This document shows, piece by piece, positions 8,222 to 16,593 of a stretch of 64,000 nt of DNA. The DNA lies in assembly GCF_003751635.1 (NCBI RefSeq), contig NZ_RJVI01000003.1, forward strand, positions 62,001-126,000. The letters run 5' to 3'. This DNA is from Inmirania thermothiophila. Its GTDB lineage: Bacteria > Pseudomonadota > Gammaproteobacteria > DSM-100275. The notes beneath the pieces are model-generated. The model was not told the origin of the DNA, ran no database searches, and saw only the letters and a list, made by a program, of their open reading frames with translations. Made by a program: the position numbers and the translations under genes. Positions within the stretch are counted from its first letter, which is position 1, and the number at the start of each line of letters is the position of its first letter.

Positions 8222-9699
8222 AGCAGGCCACTCCCGGCGATGAGGCGGGTGGCCTCGTCGAACCACCGGGCGAGAAAGCCGGGCATGGCCAGCCCGAGCC
8301 AGAGCACGATGGCGAGGTGCACGGCCACCGGCACCATGTTGGCGGGGATCGGCGACTGATCCTGCGGCCTGGGGCCGAAGACCACCGGGTGCATGTGGCG
8401 GAAGAGGCCGGCGAAGGCGACGACGATGCCGGAGAGCAGGGCCACGGTCAGCCACGGCCAGCTCTGCATGGTCGCGGTCAGGAGCAGGAACTCGCTGGCG
8501 AAGATCCCGAAGGGCGGGAAGCCGGCGATGGCGACGGCGCCGATCAGCAGGCCCCAGCCCACCGCGGGCTGGGTGCTGATGAGACCGCGGATGCGCTCCA
8601 GGGACTGGGTGCCGGCGATCTGGCTGGCATGCCCCACGGTGACGAAGATGGCCGACTTGGTCAGGGAGTGCACGGTCATGTGGAGGAGCGCGCCGAAGGT
8701 GGCGAGGGGGCTGCCGAGGCCGAAGGCGAAGGTCATCAGGCCCATGTGCTCGATGGACGAGTAGCTGAAGAGCCGCTTGATGTCGCGCTGGCGGTGCAGG
8801 AACAGGCCGGCGACGAGGAAGGACAGCAGGCCGAAGGCCATCATGAGCCGGCCCGCCAGCGCCGGGTCGTGCACGCTGCCGGCGGCGAGGGCGCCGTCGG
8901 CGAGCATCTTGATCCGCACCACGGCGTACAGGGCGACGTTGAGGAGCAGCCCCGAGAGGATCGCCGAGATCGGGGTCGGGCCCTCGGAGTGGGCGTCGGG
9001 CAGCCAGTTGTGCAGGGGCACCAGGCCCACCTTGGTGCCGTAGCCCACGAGCACGAAGACGAAGGCGAAGCCCATGACCACGGGCTCGAGCTCGGTGGCA
9101 CGGGCGTGCAGCTCGGTCCACAGCAGGGCGCGCTCGGGGTCCGGGACGACGCGCGCGGCGGCGAAGTAGAGCAGCACCGTGCCGAAGAGCGCCTGCGCGA
9201 TGCCGACGCCGCAGAGGATGAAATACTTCCAGGCGGCCTCCACCGACTCCGGCGTGCGGTAGAGGCTCACCAGCAGCACCGTGGCCAGCGTCGCCCCCTC
9301 CAGGGCCACCCAGAGCACGCCCAGATTGTTGGTGGCGAGCGCGAGCAGCATGGTGAAGAGGAAGCCCTGGAAGCTTGCGTGGTAGAGGCGCATGCGCGCC
9401 GGGCCCACCCGCCCGCGGGCGGCCTCATGGGCCATGTAGGGGCCGGAGAACACCGCCGTGGTCAGGCCCACGAAGGCGGTCAGCAGGATGAGGTAGACGT
9501 TGAAGGCGTCCACGTAGAGCTCGCCGCCGCCCACCGGTCCGCGGGCGAACACCTCGCGGGCGAGCCACGCCGCCGCAGCGAAGCCGAGACCCGAGGCCGC
9601 GGCGTTGATGTGGGCCGCGCGCGCGCCGGCCCCTGCGAGGGCGAGCAGCGGCGCCGCTGCGGCGGGCACGCCGAGGGTGGCCAGGAGCGCGGTGTTCAT
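8218..9699 (-). CDS. Antiporter-like membrane subunit (HyfF/NuoN type)
   Basis: A 493-residue polytopic membrane protein of the NuoL/M/N-Mrp antiporter family. It contains the channel motifs GYGTKVGLVPLHNWLPDAHSEGPTPISAILSGLLLNVALY (about residues 230-270), with the conserved Lys and His, and a second lysine segment HRQRDIKRLFSYSSIEHMGL. A third, HSLTKSAIFVTVGH, lies in the C-terminal half. It should form a proton- or ion-conducting module of the complex. It overlaps both neighbours by four bases, indicating tight translational coupling. HyfF of E. coli is slightly longer (526). Confidence 0.9.
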   Translation of the reverse strand: MNTALLATLGVPAAAAPLLALAGAGARAAHINAAASGLGFAAAAWLAREVFARGPVGGGELYVDAFNVYLILLTAFVGLTTAVFSGPYMAHEAARGRVGPARMRLYHASFQGFLFTMLLALATNNLGVLWVALEGATLATVLLVSLYRTPESVEAAWKYFILCGVGIAQALFGTVLLYFAAARVVPDPERALLWTELHARATELEPVVMGFAFVFVLVGYGTKVGLVPLHNWLPDAHSEGPTPISAILSGLLLNVALYAVVRIKMLADGALAAGSVHDPALAGRLMMAFGLLSFLVAGLFLHRQRDIKRLFSYSSIEHMGLMTFAFGLGSPLATFGALLHMTVHSLTKSAIFVTVGHASQIAGTQSLERIRGLISTQPAVGWGLLIGAVAIAGFPPFGIFASEFLLLTATMQSWPWLTVALLSGIVVAFAGLFRHMHPVVFGPRPQDQSPIPANMVPVAVHLAIVLWLGLAMPGFLARWFDEATRLIAGSGLL

Positions 9700-10376
9700 T
9701 CGGTGGCCTCCGTCAGGCGGCTGAGCTGGTCGACGTCCAGGGAGTCGATGCTGTCGCGGATGTGCAGGAAGATCACGCCGAAGAGCACCGCGGCCACGAG
9801 GACGTCGAAGGCGATGCCGAGTTCCACGACCATGGGCATGCCCTGGGTGGCGCTGACGGCGGCAAAGAAGAGCCCGTTCTCCACCGCCATGAAGCCCACC
9901 ACCTGGGTGACGGCCTTGCGCCGCGTCACCAGCATCAGCATCCCGAGCAGGACGATGGCGAGGCTCAGCCCGATGGTGTCGCGGGTGACGCTGTCGCTGA
10001 AGCGCTCGATGGGCAGGGCGGCGTTGTAGCAGAAGACCACGAGGGCGCCGGCGGCGAGCAGAATCAGGCCTGGCCGCACGACGATGTCGAAGTCGCGCAG
10101 GATGCCGAGGGCGCGGGCCTGGCGCACCAGCAGCCACGGGATCAGCAGCCCCTTGAGGGCGAGGGTCAGGGCGGCCGAGAGGTAGAGGTGGCTGCGCCCG
10201 GAGTCCCATGCCACCAGCGCCGTGGTCGCCGCCAGCAGCACGCCCTGCCACGCGAAGACGCGGATGGTGGCGACCACGCGCGGCTGCGCCAGGAGGGCGA
10301 AGGCGCTCACCAGCACCATGGCCGCGAGGGTGAGGATGGCCTGCTCGGTCAGGGGCAGGTCCAGGTAGGCGCGCAT
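9696..10376 (-). CDS. Small membrane subunit (HyfE type)
   Basis: The 226-residue protein has about six to seven hydrophobic segments, for example AILTLAAMVLVSAFALLA, LYLSAALTLALKGLLIPWLLV and GLSLAIVLLGMLMLV. Its N-terminal half resembles the NuoK-like portion of HyfE. MPMVVELGIAFDVLVAAVLFGVI near the C-terminus carries a conserved acidic helix. Length matches HyfE (216). It lies between the HyfF-like and HyfC-like genes, in the same order as in hyf operons, and shares one base with the upstream stop codon. Confidence 0.85.
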   Translation of the reverse strand: MRAYLDLPLTEQAILTLAAMVLVSAFALLAQPRVVATIRVFAWQGVLLAATTALVAWDSGRSHLYLSAALTLALKGLLIPWLLVRQARALGILRDFDIVVRPGLILLAAGALVVFCYNAALPIERFSDSVTRDTIGLSLAIVLLGMLMLVTRRKAVTQVVGFMAVENGLFFAAVSATQGMPMVVELGIAFDVLVAAVLFGVIFLHIRDSIDSLDVDQLSRLTEATE

Positions 10377-11320
10377 CAGCGGGTCTCCAGGATGACGTGG
10401 CTCAGCATGCCGACGAGGGCGAGGCTGTAGGCCACCGCGAGGTAGGTGGGGACGCGGAACAGCCGCATCTTGGCCACCGCGGTCTCCGCCGCCGCGAGCA
10501 GGGCGCCGAGGAGGGCGAGCTTGGCCACGACGGCGGCGAGGGCCGCCGCGAGCGCCGCCGGCGCCGCCGTGGCGGCGATCCCCCAGGGGAAGAACAGGTT
10601 GACCACCAGCACGGCGTAGATCATCAGCTTGACCTGGGCGGCGAGCTCCATCAGCGCCAGGTGGCGGCCGCTGTATTCGAGGATCATGGCCTCGTGGATC
10701 ATGGTGAGCTCCAGGTGGGTGGCCGGGTTGTCCACCGGGATGCGTCCGGTCTCGGCGATCCCCACCAGGACCAGGGCCAGCAGCGCGAACAGCAGCGACG
10801 GGCGCAGCACCGGGGGCTCGGCCAGGGTGTGCGCCACCACGGTGGCGAGGTTGGTGCTGGAGGCGACCATGGCGAGGGTGAAGATCACCATCAGCATCGC
10901 CGGCTCGGCCAGCGCCGCCACCGTCATCTCCCGGGACGACCCCATGCCGCCGAAGGCGGTGCCCACATCGAGGCCGGCGAGCGCCAGGAAGAAGCGCCCC
11001 AAGGCGAACAGGCCCACCAGCACGATGGCGTCGGCCATCGCCGCCATGGGCACGTGCACGAAGACGAAGGGCACCACCGAGGCGGCCAGGATCGCGGTGC
11101 CGCAGACCACGTAGGGGGCGAGCCGGAAGACGGGGCTCGCGGTGCGCGCGAGCACGATCTCCTTGGCCAGCAGCCGGCGCAGGTCGCGATAGGGCTGGAA
11201 CCAGGCCGGCGGACACCGGTTCTGGAGCCGGCACTTGACGCGCTTGATCCAGCCTGCGAACAGGGGCGCCGCGGCGACGAAGAGCGCAGTCTGGAGCAGG
11301 GCGAGGATCCACTCGCTCAT
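10376..11320 (-). CDS. NuoH/HyfC-type membrane subunit
   Basis: A 314-residue membrane protein of the complex I subunit 1 family. Recognisable stretches are AGWIKRVKCRLQNRCPPAWFQPYRDLRRLLAK near the N-terminus, the AFGGMGSSREM segment, and the signature AETGRIPVDNPATHLELTMIHEAM (about residues 190-215) with its conserved Glu and Asp residues. This subunit links the peripheral iron-sulfur arm to the ion-pumping modules and lines the quinone-like cavity in complex I. It overlaps the HyfB-like reading frame by four bases. Confidence 0.9.
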   Translation of the reverse strand: MSEWILALLQTALFVAAAPLFAGWIKRVKCRLQNRCPPAWFQPYRDLRRLLAKEIVLARTASPVFRLAPYVVCGTAILAASVVPFVFVHVPMAAMADAIVLVGLFALGRFFLALAGLDVGTAFGGMGSSREMTVAALAEPAMLMVIFTLAMVASSTNLATVVAHTLAEPPVLRPSLLFALLALVLVGIAETGRIPVDNPATHLELTMIHEAMILEYSGRHLALMELAAQVKLMIYAVLVVNLFFPWGIAATAAPAALAAALAAVVAKLALLGALLAAAETAVAKMRLFRVPTYLAVAYSLALVGMLSHVILETR

Positions 11321-13359
11321 GTGATCACCCACAGCAGCAGCACGATGGTGAGCAACGAGTAGGCCAGGTAGTGGCGCAGCCGCCCGGTCTGGATGCGGGT
11401 GACGCGCCGCGCCGCCCCATGGACCACGCGCACCACCGGCTGGTACAGCCAGCCCCATGCGAGGTCCTCGGCATGGACCTCGTAGCGAAGCCGCGCCGGC
11501 CGGGTCGCGAGCGCCGGCTCCATCTCCCGCACCTGCTCCTCGTGGAGCCGGAACAGGGGCCGGAAGATCTCGCGGATCGGCATGGAGAAGGCGGTGGCGC
11601 TGTATTGCATGCGCGCCGTCGGCGTCCCGAAGCCGCACTCCCACGGCTCTCGCCGGGGGATGGGCAGGTCGCAGCGGCGCCGCCGCGTGTACCAGCGCAC
11701 CAGGGCCCAAGCCGCCACCGCCAGCGCGACGCCGACGAGCACCAGGGGCGCGCTGTAGCTCGCCACCTCGGGCGAGACCGGCGTCAGCCACATCCAGCCC
11801 TGGCTGGCGGCTGCCGCCGGGGCCTGACCCACGAGGCTCTCGGTGACCGGGGCGAGGGCGATGACGGTGAAGGTGGGGAAGACGCCGAACAGCAGGCAGA
11901 GGCCCGCCAGCAGCCCCTGGGCCGCGACCATGCCGACGCCGGCCTCACGCGCCCGCGCGGCCCGCCTCGTGCGCGCCTGGCCGAGGAAGGCGATGCCGTA
12001 GACCTTGACGAAGCACGCCGCCGCCAGGGCCCCGGTCAGGGCCAGCATGGCGGCGGAGACCGGGATGACCACCCGCAGCACACCGCCCTCGAGCCTTCCC
12101 GCCTGCAGCGCGGTCTGGAAGGTGAGCCACTTGGAGACGAAGCCGTTGAAGGGCGGCAGCGCCGCGATGCTGATGCAGCCGACGAGGAAGAAGGCGCCGG
12201 TTCAGGGCATGCGGCGCAGCAGCCCGCCCATGCGCTCGAGATCGCGCTCGTGGCTGCGGTGGTGGATGGCGCCGGCGCCGAGGAAGAGCAGGCTCTTGAA
12301 GAGGGCGTGGTTGAGGCTGTGGTAGAGCGCGGCCACGATGCCGAGCACGCCGAGACCGGGCAGCCCGCTGCCTTGAAAGATCGCGGCCAGGCCGAGGCCG
12401 ATGACGATGATGCCCACGTTCTCCACCGAGCAGTAGGCGAGCAGCCGCTTGAGGTCGTGCTGCATGAGGGCGTAGAGGACGCCGTAGAGGGCGGTGACGC
12501 CGCCCGTCACGAGCAGCACCACCCCCCAGCCCCAGTCCGGCGCGCCGAGCAGGTCGAAGACCAGGCGCACGAGCCCGTAGAGGGCGACCTTCAGCATCAC
12601 CCCCGACATCAGGGCGGAGACGTGGGAGGGGGCGACGGGATGGGCCTCCGGCAGCCACACGTGGAGGGGCACCACACCCGCCTTCATGCCGAAGCCGGCC
12701 AGTCCCAGGAGGAAGGCGATCCAGGCCCAGGCCGGCGGCAGGTTGGCCGTGCGCATGGCGTCGAAGGCGAAGCCGCCGCCGAAGGCGACGAGGATGCCGA
12801 AGGCGAGCAGGATGAGGACGCCGCCGAGCTGGGCCATCAGCAGGTAGATGAAGGCGGCGCGGCGGTTGGCGGGCTCGTGGTGCTCGAAGGCGACGAGGAA
12901 GTAGCTCGCCACCGACATCAGCTCCCACGCGATCATGAAGGCGAAGGCGTCGTCGGCCAGCACCACCAGCGCCATGGCGGCGACGAAGACACCGGTGGCC
13001 ACGCCCAGCACCGCCGGCGAGGAGGGGCCGTGGCGGTAGGCACGCACGTAGCCGGGGCCGAACAGGGCCACGGCCGCGGTCACCAGCCCGATCACCCCCA
13101 GGAAGAAGCCGGCCAGCGGGTCGAGGCGCAGGTGCCAGTGCAGCCAGGGCAGACCGAGACCGAGGACGGCCCGTGCCGGTTCCGGCGCCGTCAAGGCCCA
13201 GGCCGCGGCGCCGAGGTCCGCGAGCGCGGCCGCGCCCAGGAGGGCGAAGCTCGCTGCGAGCAGGCGGGGGCTGCGGGCGGCCGCCGCACCGACCACGGAC
13301 GACGCCAGTGCAGCGCCGACGGCGGTGGCCAGCAGCCACAGCGGGAGGACAGGCGCCAC
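11317..13359 (-). pseudogene. HyfB/NuoL-like subunit interrupted by an in-frame TGA
   Basis: One reading frame of 681 codons starts at GTG 13359, but codon 386 is TGA (12204-12202). It falls in LRRMP-stop-TGAFFLVGCISIAALPP, where relatives read MPWTG, so a TGG tryptophan codon has changed by one base. Both sides are intact: residues 1-385 carry the N-terminal helices and GMKAGVVPLHVWLPEAHPVAPSHV. The rest carries LPPFNGFVSKWLTFQTAL and the C-terminal membrane arm. Total length matches HyfB (672). The second half has no convincing start of its own: the first GTG (12081) would lose a conserved helix. It may be a real nonsense mutation, a sequencing error or a readthrough site. Confidence 0.85.
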
Positions 13360-13363
13360 GGCC

Positions 13364-13606
13364 TCAGCCCTTGAGGCGCACGCCGCGGCCGCCGCCGGGG
13401 CTCGCCTCGCCCTCCCCGATGAGGACGACGCCGGCGCGGTCCAGGGCCTCGATCACGCGCACCAGGGAGTCCACATTGCCGCGCACCACACCCTCGCTGG
13501 CCTCCATCCGCTGGATCGTGCTCAGCGACACCCCGCTGGCCTCGGCGAGCTGGCGCTGGTCGAGGCCGGCGAGGGCGCGCGCGGCGCGGAGCTGGGCGGC
13601 GGTCAT
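13364..13606 (-). CDS. Small XRE-family transcriptional regulator
   Basis: An 80-residue protein that is little more than one helix-turn-helix: LRAARALAGLDQRQLAEASG followed by VSLSTIQRMEASEG (residues 6-39). A C-terminal segment RVIEALDRAGVVLIGEGE resembles the short strand seen in this group of mini-repressors. The start is ATG 13606; longer upstream extensions lack sense. It is the first gene of the Ehr-like operon, four bases ahead of the HyfB-like gene, so it probably regulates that operon and itself. An inverted repeat over its probable -10 element supports autoregulation. Confidence 0.85.
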   Translation of the reverse strand: MTAAQLRAARALAGLDQRQLAEASGVSLSTIQRMEASEGVVRGNVDSLVRVIEALDRAGVVLIGEGEASPGGGRGVRLKG

Positions 13607-13645
13607 CACGGGCGGATCGCTCCCCGTCTGGCGGTTCGGGCGCGT

Positions 13646-13669
13646 CTTATACCGGGAAACCGGGGTAAG
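13646..13669 (-). promoter_or_regulatory. Candidate operator overlapping -10 of the XRE/Ehr operon
   Basis: CTTATACCGG-GAAA-CCGGGGTAAG is an imperfect inverted repeat matching at 8 of 10 positions per arm. Read on the minus strand, its downstream arm contains TATAAG, a plausible -10 hexamer 40 bases before the XRE start codon. A repressor bound here would block polymerase. No good -35 is visible 16-18 bases upstream. The rest of the 208-bp gap up to the cysQ end shows no further gene. Confidence 0.45.
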
Positions 13670-13774
13670 AGGAAACAGCACTCTGTCCTGAGCACCCTGT
13701 TTCGGACGCTGGTGCGGTATTAATGAAGTGTGAGACTTCTCATGGGCGATATGAAGTTGCAAAAGAGCGGCAAA

Positions 13775-13792
13775 GGCCCGCATGAGCGGGCC
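13775..13792 (-). terminator. Rho-independent terminator after cysQ
   Basis: A perfect 7-bp stem, GGCCCGC and GCGGGCC, encloses a four-base loop, and on the minus strand it is followed by TTTGCCGCTCTTTTGC. It lies 22 bases beyond the cysQ stop, where the nudE-cysQ transcript should end. The T-tract is interrupted, so termination may be incomplete. Confidence 0.7.
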
Positions 13793-13814
13793 TCCGCCGG
13801 GGGGGTGCCGCGGG

Positions 13815-14627
13815 TCAGTCCCCGCGCAGCGGCGCCAGCCAGTCCCGCGCGGGGTCGCCGTAGACCAGGAAGTGGGGGTTGAGGAGGCTGTCGCCGGTGT
13901 TGTAGCGCAGGGGCCGGCCGCCGGTGTCCACGACGTGGCCGCCGGCGGCCTCCACCACCGCCTGGGCGGCGGCGGTGTCCCACTCGGAGGTGGGGCCGAG
14001 GCGGGGATAGAGATCGGCGCTGCCCTCGGCGACGAGGCAGAACTTGAGGGAGCTGCCGATGGAGCGCAGCTCGTGCGGGCCGAGCCGCTCGAGGTAGGCG
14101 GCCAGCTCCGGGGTGGCGTGGGAGCGGCTGCCGGCCACCGCCGGCGGCTCGGCGGCGGGGCAGCGGACGCGGATCGGGCGCCGTCCTCGCCCGCCCTCGA
14201 GGCGGAAGGCCCCGAGGCCGCGGGCGCCGAGGTAGGTGCGGTCGAGGACCGGGGCGTGGACGACGCCGAGCACCGGCGCGTGCCCCTCCACGAGGGCGAC
14301 GTTGACGGTGAACTCGCCGTTGCGCTTGACGAATTCCTTGGTCCCGTCCAGGGGGTCGACGAGCCAGAAGCGCGTCCAGCGCGCGCGCTCGTGGAAGGGC
14401 ACGGAGGCCGACTCCTCCGACAGCACCGGGATCTCGGGGGTCAGCCGCCGCAGGCCCTCGACGAGGGTGCGGTGCGAGGCCATGTCCGCCTCGGTCAGGG
14501 GCGAGCGGTCGTCCTTGTGCGCCACCGCGAAGTCGGTGGCGTAGACCTCGAGGATGCGGCGGCCGGCCTCGCGCGCGAGCGCGGCCACCGCCTCCAGGAG
14601 CCGCTCGGTGTCGTCGCCTTGCGTCAT
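13815..14627 (-). CDS. cysQ: 3'(2'),5'-bisphosphate nucleotidase CysQ
   Basis: The 270-residue enzyme dephosphorylates 3'-phosphoadenosine 5'-phosphate, recycling the by-product of sulfate activation. The metal-binding motifs of the inositol monophosphatase superfamily are clear: LSEESAS, then FWLVDPLDGTKEFVKRNGEFTVNVAL (about residues 83-110), and the C-terminal SEWDTAAAQAVVEAAGG. Length equals other CysQ proteins. ATG 14627 is chosen because GGAGGAAGG lies directly upstream and it overlaps the nudE stop by four bases. The nudE-cysQ pairing is typical of gammaproteobacteria. Confidence 0.95.
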   Translation of the reverse strand: MTQGDDTERLLEAVAALAREAGRRILEVYATDFAVAHKDDRSPLTEADMASHRTLVEGLRRLTPEIPVLSEESASVPFHERARWTRFWLVDPLDGTKEFVKRNGEFTVNVALVEGHAPVLGVVHAPVLDRTYLGARGLGAFRLEGGRGRRPIRVRCPAAEPPAVAGSRSHATPELAAYLERLGPHELRSIGSSLKFCLVAEGSADLYPRLGPTSEWDTAAAQAVVEAAGGHVVDTGGRPLRYNTGDSLLNPHFLVYGDPARDWLAPLRGD

Positions 14628-15172
14628 CCTTCCTCCCGCAGCAGGTCGCGGACCAGGTAGAGGGCGGCGATGGAGCGGGCCTCGGTGAAGTCGTCGCGGG
14701 CCACCAGCTCGCCCAGCCGCGCAAGCGGCCATGCTACCACCTCGATCTCCTCGGGCTCGTCGCCGGGCAGGCGCCGCGGGTAGAGGTCGCGCGCGAGGAC
14801 GATGCGGGTGCGGTGGTCGAGATAGCCCGGGGCGATGGAGAAGGTGGCGATCTCGCGCAGCTCCCGGGCGGCGTAGCCCACCTCCTCCATGAGCTCGCGG
14901 TTGGCCGCCGCGAGGGCGTCTTCGCCGGCGTCGATCCGCCCCTTGGGTAGGGCGAGCTCGTAGTCGTCGACGCCCCCCGCGTACTCGCGCACCAGCAGCA
15001 CGGTGCCGTCGTCGAGCAGCGGCACCACCAGCACCGCGCCGTGGCCGCGGGCGCGCAGCCGCTCGTAGTCCACCACGGTGCCGTTGGCGAAGCGCAGCCG
15101 CCGCGCCTCGATGCGGAAGATGCGCGTCTCGGCGACGATCTCGGCGCGGAGGAGCTCGGGCCGGCGCCGCAT
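14624..15172 (-). CDS. nudE: ADP compounds hydrolase NudE (Nudix)
   Basis: A 182-residue Nudix hydrolase. The Nudix box is complete in GRIDAGEDALAAANRELMEEVGY (about residues 77-99), preceded by the family-typical ELALPK. NudE cleaves ADP-ribose, Ap3A and NADH-type compounds into nucleotide monophosphates. The downstream cysQ also handles adenine nucleotides and overlaps this gene by four bases. Size matches E. coli NudE (186). The upstream secreted-protein gene is on the same strand, four bases away, so it may be the first gene of this transcript. Confidence 0.9.
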   Translation of the reverse strand: MRRRPELLRAEIVAETRIFRIEARRLRFANGTVVDYERLRARGHGAVLVVPLLDDGTVLLVREYAGGVDDYELALPKGRIDAGEDALAAANRELMEEVGYAARELREIATFSIAPGYLDHRTRIVLARDLYPRRLPGDEPEEIEVVAWPLARLGELVARDDFTEARSIAALYLVRDLLREEG

Positions 15173-15176
15173 CGGC

Positions 15177-15827
15177 TCAGCCCCCGGGCGCGAAGCGCAG
15201 GCGCGTGACCAGCCGCCCCTCGAACCAGGCCTCGAGCCGCACGCCCCGCGCCCCGCGGGTCAGCGTCAGGCCGGGCTGCGGCGCGGGCTCGGCGGCGAGC
15301 AGGGTCAGGCCGGAGTCGCCGGGGTCCACCTCGAGGACGAGGTGCAGCGGATAGTAGCCGTCGAGGAAGCGGCGCATGAAGGGGCCGTTGCGCAGGGTGT
15401 ACGTGCCGTCGGGGTTGCGGTGGAGGGTGCGGGTGGCGGCCTCGATGCAGAGCTCGGCCCCCGCGCGCACGTCCTCGAGCTGCACCGTGGCCCCCTCGAC
15501 GCGGGCGCGGCCGACGCCCTCGGCGCGCAGGATGCGCAGGCCCCGCGTGTGGGCGGGGTGGAAGACCACCTGGAGGGCGGGGACGGGGTCGAGCCCGCGG
15601 TGGCACTGGGCGTGGCGGGTCCAGCCGTCGGCGAGGCTCGTCCGCGACAGGGTGATGCGGCTGGTCTGGTGGTGCAGCCGCGGCGGCGGTGCGGGCAGGA
15701 AGCGGAGCGTGCCCTCGTTGACCGCCGCGGTCTCGCCGGGGAAGGGCTCGTCGAGCCCGTGCCGGGCGGCCGAGGCCGTGGCGGCGAGGCCGGCGAGGAG
15801 CACGAGCATGGGGCGCAGGCTGGCCAT
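15177..15827 (-). CDS. Secreted protein of unknown function
   Basis: I do not recognise this 216-residue protein. Residues 1-20 (MASLRPMLVLLAGLAATASA) read as a Sec signal peptide. The mature part is beta-rich, with two widely spaced cysteines (AQCHRG and AELCIEA) that could form a disulfide in the periplasm. GPFMRRFLDGYYPLHLVLEVDP is its most distinctive stretch. No lipobox is present at the cleavage site. It begins a short minus-strand run with nudE and cysQ and diverges from the yrfG-type gene across a 67-bp gap. Confidence 0.7.
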   Translation of the reverse strand: MASLRPMLVLLAGLAATASAARHGLDEPFPGETAAVNEGTLRFLPAPPPRLHHQTSRITLSRTSLADGWTRHAQCHRGLDPVPALQVVFHPAHTRGLRILRAEGVGRARVEGATVQLEDVRAGAELCIEAATRTLHRNPDGTYTLRNGPFMRRFLDGYYPLHLVLEVDPGDSGLTLLAAEPAPQPGLTLTRGARGVRLEAWFEGRLVTRLRFAPGG

Positions 15828-15894
15828 GGGTTGGCAGTATAGCCGCGGCCGTCCTGCTATATTCCGCCCCACCACGGCGGGGGGCGGAACCGGC
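15828..15894. promoter_or_regulatory. Divergent promoter region, weak elements
   Basis: The gap holds two A/T-rich hexamers in otherwise G/C-rich DNA. TATATT at 15858-15863 suits the plus-strand nucleotidase gene, and TATACT (minus strand, 15842-15837) suits the secreted-protein gene. Neither has a good -35 at 16-18 bases, so only the -10 elements are proposed. Confidence 0.35.
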
Positions 15895-16590
15895 ATGCAG
15901 CGCGCGGCGGACGGCACGGGGCGGCCCGTGGACTGGGGGCGGGTGGAGACCGTCCTCCTGGACATGGACGGCACCCTCCTCGACCTCCATTTCGACAACC
16001 ACTTCTGGCTCGAGCACGTGCCGCGCCGCTACGCCGAGGCCCGCGGCCTCCCGCTGGAGCAGGCGCGCGAGGTGCTCATGGCGCGCTACCGCGCGGTGGA
16101 GGGGACGATGCAGTGGTACTGCATCGACTACTGGAGCCGCGAGCTCGGCCTCGATATTGCGCGCCTCAAGGAGGAGGTGGCGCACCTCATCGCCGTCCAC
16201 CCCGGCGTCGTGCCCTTCCTGCGCGCGCTGCGCGCCTCCGGGCGCCGTGCGGTGCTGGTGACCAACGCCCACGGACGCAGCCTCGAGCTCAAGCTGCGCC
16301 GCACCCGCCTCGGGCGCCATCTCGACGCCGTGGTCTGCGCCCACGACCTCGGCGAGCCCAAGGAATCGGCGGGCTTCTGGCCGCGGCTGAGGCGGCGCGA
16401 GCCCTTCGATCCCGAGGCGACGCTGCTCATCGACGACAACCCCGCGGTGCTGGCCGCGGCGCACCGCTACGGCATCGGCCAGCTCCTCGCCGTGCGCCGG
16501 CCCGATTCGCGCCGCCCGCCCCGGTGCGTGGCGGGTTACGCTGCGGTGGACGGCTTCGCGGCGCTGCTGCCGGTGCCGCCGCGGGGCTGA
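15895..16590 (+). CDS. yrfG: HAD-family GMP/IMP nucleotidase (YrfG type)
   Basis: A 231-residue haloacid dehalogenase phosphatase. Motif I is LLDMDGTLLDL (about residues 21-31), motif II VLVTNAH, motif III lysine in EPKES, and motif IV LLIDDNPAVL. The segments HFDNHFWLEHVPRRYAE and GTMQWYCIDYW are characteristic of YrfG/YjjG-like purine nucleotidases. It should hydrolyse GMP or IMP in the cytoplasm. It is a single plus-strand gene converging on the 523-residue PilZ-like gene, with three bases between stops. Confidence 0.88.
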   Translation: MQRAADGTGRPVDWGRVETVLLDMDGTLLDLHFDNHFWLEHVPRRYAEARGLPLEQAREVLMARYRAVEGTMQWYCIDYWSRELGLDIARLKEEVAHLIAVHPGVVPFLRALRASGRRAVLVTNAHGRSLELKLRRTRLGRHLDAVVCAHDLGEPKESAGFWPRLRRREPFDPEATLLIDDNPAVLAAAHRYGIGQLLAVRRPDSRRPPRCVAGYAAVDGFAALLPVPPRG

Positions 16591-16593
16591 GCC

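Noticed and set aside
11317-12081. The C-terminal HyfB fragment as an independent small gene
   Set aside because: It would start at a GTG with no convincing ribosome-binding site and would omit a conserved helix that is still intact between 12082 and 12201.
12202-12204. TGA in the HyfB-like gene as a selenocysteine codon
   Set aside because: The expected residue in the family is Trp, not Cys or Sec, the region is a membrane loop and no clear SECIS-like hairpin follows directly.
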